Shown here: positions 54,890-59,575 of the stretch, piece by piece | Numbering within the stretch: the stretch's first letter is position 1 | Layout: every line of letters starts with the position of its first letter | Notes under the pieces: generated by a model | What the model saw: the letters and a program-made list of their open reading frames with translations, nothing else | Database searches by the model: none | Told to the model about the DNA's origin: nothing | Source: a bacterium F11 | Lineage (GTDB): Bacteria; Elusimicrobiota; Elusimicrobia; F11 | Reading direction: 5' to 3' | Assembly (NCBI GenBank): GCA_002176905.1 | Contig: MSYE01000237.1 | Coordinates: 1-59,575, forward strand | Length of the DNA stretch: 59,575 nt | Made by a program: the position numbers and the translations under genes

Positions 54890-55438
54890 TTAATTTCTTT
54901 GAATCGGAATCTTTTTCACCGAACGAGACGACTCAGCCCGTTTCGGAATCTTCACATGAAGAACGCCTTTTTTGAAGGTGGCTTCCACTTTTCCGGCTTC
55001 CACCCCCTCAGGCAGTGGAATACTTCGGTGAAAAGATCCATAAGACCGCTCCATCCGATAGAACTCCTTTCCCTTTTCCTCCTGTTCCGATTTCTTTTCC
55101 CCGCTGATCACCAGGGCATCGTCATTCAGGGTGACCTGAATGTCTTTTTCATCCATCCCCGGTAATTCGGCGGATATTTCAATTTCTTTATTTGTTTCTT
55201 TGACATCGACACTGGGTGAGAATTTCCCCCATGCGTCATCAGCCAATCCCTCCATCGATAAAGGGGACCAATCGGAGAATCCCCGAGAGAAAGTATCAAA
55301 GACCCTATTCATCTCACTTTGAAGAGCCTGAAAGGGATCTCTTTCATCCCTTCGGATCGGGACATTTTTCTTATCCAATCCCCACTTTTTTGGCACCAAG
55401 TCTTTAAAGTTTTTATTCATGAAATCTCGAATTGTCAT
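54890..55438 (-). CDS. Small heat-shock protein (Hsp20), operon copy 3
   Basis: About 182 residues from ATG 55438, which has GGAAGG eight bases upstream (in-frame GTG 55447 and ATG 55444 are closer to the site). Alpha-crystallin domain in residues about 75-180: FSPSVDVKETNKEIEISAEL, GMDEKDIQVTLNDDALVISG, RSIPLPEGVEAGKVEATFKK and GVLHVKIPKRAESSRSVKK, with the C-terminal IPIQ tail motif. Third gene of a three-Hsp20 operon; the spacing to cbpA is about 100 bases. Confidence 0.95.
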   Translation of the reverse strand: MTIRDFMNKNFKDLVPKKWGLDKKNVPIRRDERDPFQALQSEMNRVFDTFSRGFSDWSPLSMEGLADDAWGKFSPSVDVKETNKEIEISAELPGMDEKDIQVTLNDDALVISGEKKSEQEEKGKEFYRMERSYGSFHRSIPLPEGVEAGKVEATFKKGVLHVKIPKRAESSRSVKKIPIQRN

Positions 55439-55459
55439 AATCATCACCTTCCTTATTTA

Positions 55460-55864
55460 TTATCCGGCGCGCACTTCAATTCGTTTTGCCTTAACCTTTT
55501 CGGCTTTTGGCAGGGTCAAATGAAGAACGCCATCTTTGACCTTCGCTTCTATACGGTTGCGGTCGACTCCATCCGTTAAGGAAAAGATTCGGCGGTAGTC
55601 GCCGACTTCATATTCGGAGTAGACGGCCCGGGCATTCGGAATGGTTGGGCTTTGGACACGGCCAAGAATGGTGAGCACGTCGTTCTCCAGAGTGATATCA
55701 ACATTGTTTTCATCCACGCCAGGCATATCGACCGTTAATTTGTAGTTTTCTTTGGTCTCAATAATGTCCGCCAAAGGAGAAAACACTTGTTGGACACGGT
55801 CCGTCTGCACAACATTCGGGATCCGAGCTTCGGTTGTTTGAATTTCTTTCTTATCGTTGGACAT
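55460..55864 (-). CDS. Small heat-shock protein (Hsp20), operon copy 2
   Basis: 134 residues, shorter N-terminus. Alpha-crystallin domain: LADIIETKENYKLTVDMPGV, DENNVDITLENDVLTILGRV, RIFSLTDGVDRNRIEAKVKD, GVLHLTLPKAEKVKAKRIEV. Lacks an obvious IxI tail. AAGGAGGG eight bases before the ATG. Its separate sequence from the first and third copies suggests division of labour in a mixed oligomer, but this is inference. Confidence 0.93.
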   Translation of the reverse strand: MSNDKKEIQTTEARIPNVVQTDRVQQVFSPLADIIETKENYKLTVDMPGVDENNVDITLENDVLTILGRVQSPTIPNARAVYSEYEVGDYRRIFSLTDGVDRNRIEAKVKDGVLHLTLPKAEKVKAKRIEVRAG

Positions 55865-55886
55865 ATCGCTTACCCTCCTTTATTTA

Positions 55887-56303
55887 TTAGGCTGCTTTGA
55901 TCGGGATTTTTTTAGGCTTATCTTCTTCAGCCCGAGGCAAGGTCAACGTCAAAACCCCGTTGGAATATTTGGCATCGACTTTATTGGCCTCAATTCGGTA
56001 GGGCAGCTCGAATGTTCGAACAAAGACCCCTGATCCCCTTTCCTGCCGGACCCAAGATTCATCATCCTTCAACTCCGGTTCCGGTCTCTCCCCTCGTAAC
56101 GTCAACACATTGCCTTCTACGGCAATATCAAGTTTGTTCGGGTCAATCCCTGGGAGCTCAGCCGTCGCAACCAATTTGTTATCACCAGCCCAGATATTGA
56201 GGGCGGGATAGCTATTGGAAGATGTCGGCCGTGCTGTGGAAAAGAGCCGGTTCATTTCACTTTGGATTCTATCCACCTCATTCAACAGATCGAATGTCAA
56301 CAT
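55887..56303 (-). CDS. Small heat-shock protein (Hsp20), operon copy 1
   Basis: 138 residues. Alpha-crystallin domain: PALNIWAGDNKLVATAELPG, IDPNKLDIAVEGNVLTLRGE, RTFELPYRIEANKVDAKYSN, GVLTLTLPRAEEDKPKKIPI with the conserved C-terminal KIPI motif. First gene behind the promoter and CIRCE operators at 56.34-56.43 kb; AAGGAGG eight bases before the ATG. Its order relative to the other two copies suggests one HrcA-controlled transcript hsp20-hsp20-hsp20-cbpA-htrA. Confidence 0.95.
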   Translation of the reverse strand: MLTFDLLNEVDRIQSEMNRLFSTARPTSSNSYPALNIWAGDNKLVATAELPGIDPNKLDIAVEGNVLTLRGERPEPELKDDESWVRQERGSGVFVRTFELPYRIEANKVDAKYSNGVLTLTLPRAEEDKPKKIPIKAA

Positions 56304-56334
56304 GGCTTTTACCTCCTTTTTCTTTTGCTTCTTA

Positions 56335-56361
56335 CTAGCACTCTATTCTGCAGAGCGCTTA
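56335..56361 (-). promoter_or_regulatory. CIRCE operator 1 (HrcA binding), proximal
   Basis: Plus-strand sequence CTAGCACTC-N9-GAGCGCTTA against the consensus TTAGCACTC-N9-GAGTGCTAA. Seven to eight of nine bases match per half and the 9-base spacer is exact. Lies 32 bases upstream of the first Hsp20 start, over the start of transcription of the promoter at 56363-56391. HrcA, whose gene is not in the window, would repress here. Confidence 0.85.
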
Positions 56362-56362
56362 T

Positions 56363-56391
56363 AATATAGCTCCGTGGATTTTAAATGTCAA
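56363..56391 (-). promoter_or_regulatory. Sigma70-type promoter of the hsp20 operon
   Basis: On the minus strand TTGACA (56386-56391) and TATATT (56363-56368) are spaced by exactly 17 bases. Initiation about seven bases after the -10 would fall inside CIRCE 1, so repressor binding would block polymerase. CIRCE 2 lies just upstream of the -35. Confidence 0.8.
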
Positions 56392-56398
56392 TACTTTA

Positions 56399-56425
56399 TT
56401 GTCACTCTATTCATATGAGTGCTAA
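56399..56425. promoter_or_regulatory. CIRCE operator 2 (HrcA binding), distal
   Basis: TTGTCACTC-N9-GAGTGCTAA, the right half a perfect CIRCE half-site, the left with two mismatches; spacer exactly nine. It lies about 8 bases upstream of the -35 of the hsp20 promoter and 37-63 bases from CIRCE 1. It is also on the side of the divergent hspR promoter, so it could help repress both. Confidence 0.85.
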
Positions 56426-56577
56426 ATAAATATATATTGATTTATAGATGTGTTTATAATTATCTAAATTATCTATGGGGAAAATAGAGAAAAACGAAAA
56501 GCTAACAACTCGTTAAATATATTATTAATTCACACATCATGAGTTTGTATTCCTAATATTAATTATCATATTTCCTG

Positions 56578-56612
56578 TTGACAAATATTTGATTCGAGGA
56601 TAAACTTCGAGG
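56578..56612 (+). promoter_or_regulatory. Promoter of hspR with TTCGAGG direct repeats
   Basis: TTGACA (56578-56583) and TAAACT (56601-56606) with a 17-base spacer form a plausible plus-strand promoter for the regulator at 56651. TTCGAGG occurs twice, 56593-56599 and 56606-56612, 13 bases apart, flanking the -10. The pair could be an autoregulatory operator; the canonical HAIR inverted repeat (CTTGAGT-N7-ACTCAAG) was not seen. Confidence 0.5.
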
Positions 56613-56650
56613 GTAGGAAGATGGAGGATAAATAATTAGGAGGATGGTCA

Positions 56651-56956
56651 TTGTCGGATAAAAATCAAAAAATCAAATCGAAGACCAAACCTGTCTACGC
56701 TATCTCTATTGCGTCTCAACTCGTGAATTTACCCATCCACACAATTCGCTGGTTGGAGTCCAATGACTTAATTGAACCTGCAAGAACAAAGGGAAAACAA
56801 CGTCTTTACTCCGATTCCAATATTGAAGAATTAAGAGAGATTGCAATTCTTCTTGAAAAGCAAATAAATATAGCCGGCATTAAAGAAATCATTTCGATCC
56901 GTCAAAGAATTATCATCCAGTCGTCTCCTCACTCATCTGGCAATTTCAACCAATGA
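56651..56956 (+). CDS. hspR: MerR-family regulator, HspR-like
   Basis: 101 residues starting at TTG 56651, with AGGAGG seven bases upstream; an ATG at 56644 in another frame stops at once. Helix-turn-helix: AISIASQLVNLPIHTIRWLE, followed by DLIEPARTKGKQRLYSDSNI, the wing pattern of HspR, and ends with NIAGIKEIISIRQRI. Likely represses chaperone genes, perhaps the divergent hsp20 operon. Its stop overlaps the next start (ATGA). Identification as HspR is moderate, as MerR is sure. Confidence 0.8.
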   Translation: MSDKNQKIKSKTKPVYAISIASQLVNLPIHTIRWLESNDLIEPARTKGKQRLYSDSNIEELREIAILLEKQINIAGIKEIISIRQRIIIQSSPHSSGNFNQ

Positions 56957-57999
56957 CAGTTATTACTTGGATTGGTATCGCCCTTTGTCTTCTAAATTCA
57001 GCCATGTTTTCGGGCTTGACCATTGGCCTTTTTGGGTTGAGCAGGTTGTTTTTAGAAATCCAGGCCGAAGCAAAGAATGTTAATGCCATTAAGATTTTAA
57101 ATATTCGGAAGGACACAAATTTTCTCCTTTCAACCCTTCTCTGGGGTAACGTGAGTGTAAATGTCTTGCTAGCCCTTCTGACGGATTCTCTCATGACGGG
57201 CCTATGGGCATTTCTATTTTCAACAATTGGAATAACCATTTTCGGGGAGATTATCCCTCAAGCTTTTTTCTCAAGGCATGCTTTACGATTTGGGGCTTCT
57301 TTTGTGCCCATTGTTCGATTTTATGAGACTCTCCTTTATCCTATCGCCAAACCAACTGCGTTTCTGCTTGACCTCTGGCTAGGCAAAGAAGGGGTACGAT
57401 ATTTTCAGGAACATGAATTTGAGATCTTACTTAAGAAACATGCACTCTCGGGATCATCAGATATCAGCAAATTTGAGGCGTTAGGAGCTCTCAATTTCTT
57501 GGCATTGGATGATATTTTGATTAAAGAAGAAGGGGAGAAGATCAATCCATCAAGCATTATCCAATTACCAAGCAAAGCGGGCATACCAACATTCCCTTCT
57601 TTTTCCAGAACTCCCGATGATCCCTTCCTTAATCAAATAAGGGCCTCAAAGAAAAAATGGGTGATTATAACGGATAAGGATAACAATCCTCTTGTGGTCC
57701 TAGACGCCGATTATTTTCTTCAAGAAGCCATTTTTGAGAAAGAAAAACTGCATTACAATCTTTTTTGTCACAGGCCATTGGTTGTAACAACTCCCGGAAC
57801 CAAGCTCGGGCAAGTCTTAGGAGATCTAAAAGTGGAGGCAGAACATTCGGAAGATGATGTTGTAGACCATGACATCATTCTTTATTGGAATAAAGAGAAG
57901 CGCATCATCACTGGAGCTGATATTTTGGGAAGGCTTCTACGGGGAATCGTTTCGCGTGTCCATAAAATGCCCCCAAATAACCCCCCTAATATAAGATAA
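56953..57999 (+). CDS. CNNM/DUF21 (CorC-like) membrane protein
   Basis: 348 residues. Three to four helices in residues about 5-145 (GIALCLLNSAMFSGLTIGLF, LLSTLLWGNVSVNVLLALL, and FGEIIPQAFFSRHALRFG) make the DUF21/CNNM domain. The C-terminal half (WVIITDKDNNPLVVLDADYF) resembles a CBS-like unit. Relatives mediate Mg2+/divalent cation efflux or hemolysin-like functions. The start overlaps the hspR stop (ATGA), an unexpected pair: a heat-shock regulator translationally coupled to a cation protein. Confidence 0.8.
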   Translation: MTVITWIGIALCLLNSAMFSGLTIGLFGLSRLFLEIQAEAKNVNAIKILNIRKDTNFLLSTLLWGNVSVNVLLALLTDSLMTGLWAFLFSTIGITIFGEIIPQAFFSRHALRFGASFVPIVRFYETLLYPIAKPTAFLLDLWLGKEGVRYFQEHEFEILLKKHALSGSSDISKFEALGALNFLALDDILIKEEGEKINPSSIIQLPSKAGIPTFPSFSRTPDDPFLNQIRASKKKWVIITDKDNNPLVVLDADYFLQEAIFEKEKLHYNLFCHRPLVVTTPGTKLGQVLGDLKVEAEHSEDDVVDHDIILYWNKEKRIITGADILGRLLRGIVSRVHKMPPNNPPNIR

Positions 58000-58027
58000 A
58001 ATCGAAATATATATTCAAGGGGTACCA

Positions 58028-59575
58028 ATGGCAGAGCTCGAAACATTTCCCATCATTCATCAAAAGAAGAAACCAGAAACGGAGCCGATCAAAGACATCA
58101 ATCTCAAGAAAGCAATTGAGCGAGTTGTCAGATTTGAAGAAGACGAACCGTTTGACGTTTTAGGCCCCCACCCCACAAAAAAAGGGAATGAGATTTTTGT
58201 TCGTGCCTTCCTACCTAAAGCTGTAAATGCATGGATCACACCAAAAGGAAAAAATGGTCAAAGGTTGCCTATGGAAAAAATCCATTCCGAAGGTTTGTTT
58301 CAGGCGAGCCTCTCAAAATCAAAACAGCCCATCACATATACCATTTCCTATACAGATATAACCGGGAAAACGGTCGAGTCGGAAGACCCCTATGCTTTTC
58401 CACTGGCTATCACTGATTTCGACTTGCATCTCATCGGTGAAGGAACTCATTATCGAAGCTATGATAAATTTGGTGCCAATCCCAATACCATTGATGGAGT
58501 CTCAGGGGTTCACTTTGTCGTCTGGGCACCCAATGCCAAAACCGTAAGCCTGGTTGGGGACTTTAATGCCTGGCGGCCAGGAACCCATTCGATGATGAGG
58601 GTCCACTTCTCCGGTGTATGGGCGCTTTTTGTACCACGAGTGAAAGAAGGGGATCTTTATAAGTTTGCCATTAAAACCGCGGATGGAAAAATTCAGCTTA
58701 AGTCCGACCCCTACGGATTCCACGCTGAACTCAGGCCTCAAACGGCTTGCCGAGTCAGCACGTTGCAAGGGTACGATTGGCATGATGACAAATGGCTAAA
58801 AAACCGGAAATCAAAAGACATCCTACATTCTCCCGTATCCGTTTATGAAGTCCACCTTGGATCCTGGAAAAAGGTCGAGGGAAGAGAATGGGGTTTCATG
58901 ACTTACCGGGAATTGGCTAAAGACCTGGTCAATTATGTTAAGGATATGGGTTACACGCATATTGAACTTATGCCTGTTATGGAACATCCTTTGGATGAAT
59001 CTTGGGGGTATCAAGTTGTCAATTTCTTCGCCCCTACCAGTCGTTTCGGATCACCACAGGATTTCATGTACTTTGTGGATACGTGCCACCAAAATAATAT
59101 CGGGGTCATATTGGATTGGGTCCCAGGCCATTTCCCTCAAGACCCCCATGGGCTGGCCAATTTTGACGGGCGGGAGATTTATGGGTATGAGAGTTGGAAA
59201 AAAAGGGAACATAAAGATTGGGGCACATTTGTTTTTGATTACGGAAAAAAAGAGGTCCAAAACTTCTTAATATCCAACGCTCTTTTCTGGTGTGACAAAT
59301 ACCATATCGATGGATTGAGAGTGGACGCCGTGGCATCAATGCTTTACCTGGATTATTCTCGCAAACCCGGTGAATGGGAACCCAATAAGTTTGGCGGAAA
59401 CGAAAACCTGGAAGCTGTCGAGTTCCTTAAAAAATTCAACCAAATTTTACATGGACAATTCCCCGGTATTCTCACCATCGCTGAAGAATCAACCGCCTGG
59501 CCTGGTGTTTCGAGACCGACTTATCTAGGGGGTTTGGGATTCAGCCTTAAATGGAATATGGGATGGATGAACGAT
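58028..59575 (+). CDS. glgB: 1,4-alpha-glucan branching enzyme, N-terminal part
   Basis: Starts at ATG 58028 and is open to the last base, 516 codons; the full family is about 630-750 residues, so about the C-terminal third is missing beyond the window. N-terminal GlgB-N and CBM48: LGPHPTKKGNEIFVRAFLPK, then VHFVVWAPNAKTVSLVGDFN. GH13_9 core: VSVYEVHLGSWKK, ELMPVMEHPLDESWGYQVVN, VILDWVPGHFPQDPHGLANF and the nucleophile in YHIDGLRVDAVASMLYLDYS. Forms alpha-1,6 branches in glycogen. Preceded by AAGGGG. Complements glgX, malQ and glgP. Confidence 0.95.
   Translation, partial: MAELETFPIIHQKKKPETEPIKDINLKKAIERVVRFEEDEPFDVLGPHPTKKGNEIFVRAFLPKAVNAWITPKGKNGQRLPMEKIHSEGLFQASLSKSKQPITYTISYTDITGKTVESEDPYAFPLAITDFDLHLIGEGTHYRSYDKFGANPNTIDGVSGVHFVVWAPNAKTVSLVGDFNAWRPGTHSMMRVHFSGVWALFVPRVKEGDLYKFAIKTADGKIQLKSDPYGFHAELRPQTACRVSTLQGYDWHDDKWLKNRKSKDILHSPVSVYEVHLGSWKKVEGREWGFMTYRELAKDLVNYVKDMGYTHIELMPVMEHPLDESWGYQVVNFFAPTSRFGSPQDFMYFVDTCHQNNIGVILDWVPGHFPQDPHGLANFDGREIYGYESWKKREHKDWGTFVFDYGKKEVQNFLISNALFWCDKYHIDGLRVDAVASMLYLDYSRKPGEWEPNKFGGNENLEAVEFLKKFNQILHGQFPGILTIAEESTAWPGVSRPTYLGGLGFSLKWNMGWMND

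Noticed and set aside
56425..56577. HAIR operator (CTTGAGT-N7-ACTCAAG) for HspR
   Set aside because: No such inverted repeat was found; only TTCGAGG direct repeats occur around the hspR -10.
1..59575. CRISPR array, transposase, phage, rRNA or tRNA genes
   Set aside because: No repeat-spacer pattern, transposase motif, phage gene or rRNA/tRNA-like sequence was recognised by reading; a tRNAscan/Infernal run would be needed to exclude tRNAs fully.

Overview
The window reads as chromosomal DNA of a Gram-negative bacterium of moderate to low G+C. The evidence is OmpA-type envelope proteins, an RpoE/RseA/RseB-like stress system, HtrA, and outer-membrane-like secreted proteins. I could not place it more narrowly. 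The mix of a phosphoketolase, a full trehalose/glycogen gene set, YfdX, HspR and DUF1207 would fit an environmental, little-cultured phylum (Nitrospirota- or Omnitrophota-like), but that is a guess. No rRNA, tRNA, CRISPR array, transposase or phage gene was recognised.

Layout. (1) 1-12.5 kb: end of a phosphoketolase coupled to acetate kinase, a DUF1207 protein, a P-type cation ATPase, then corA / alpha-glucan phosphorylase / cardiolipin synthase, a double-CDGSH protein and an MFS carrier. (2) 12.5-25.3 kb, nearly all on the minus strand: an envelope and osmotic-stress block. It has three mechanosensitive-channel-type proteins, a two-RCK K+ channel, two OmpA-domain proteins, a 3D-domain protein, DUF2914-like and Ig-like small proteins, two separate ECF sigma loci (one with anti-sigma and RseB-like genes) and an Hsp20. 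(3) 25.8-41.2 kb: small secreted or basic proteins, then storage-sugar metabolism (malQ, a PtsI-like enzyme I, a diguanylate cyclase, a treS-maltokinase fusion, glgX, treZ, treY). A glgB runs off the right edge. (4) 41.2-47.7 kb: an SLC12-like transporter, DUF502, a diadenylate cyclase fused to a YbbR-like domain, MgtE and a DHH/DHHA1 phosphoesterase. This looks like a c-di-AMP and ion-homeostasis cluster. (5) 47.8-52.3 kb: an unknown envelope protein, an intergenic region with three hairpins (two of the same unusual architecture), a DUF1232-like protein, a NhaR-like LysR regulator and a YfdX gene set among palindromic repeats. (6) 52.3-58.0 kb: a heat-shock operon (three Hsp20s, a CbpA-like DnaJ protein, HtrA) behind a sigma70 promoter bracketed by two CIRCE operators, divergent from an HspR-like regulator that overlaps a CNNM/DUF21 membrane protein gene.

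Taken together, the window looks like a stress-adaptation region: compatible solute and glycogen turnover, K+/Mg2+ control with c-di-AMP, tension-gated channels, envelope-stress sigma factors and protein-folding functions. The most notable items are the CdaA-YbbR fusion with its neighbours, the paired hairpins near 49.1 kb with covarying stems and an identical internal loop, the CIRCE/promoter/CIRCE arrangement facing hspR, and the compact sigma / small membrane protein / MscS unit at 20.8-22.5 kb.
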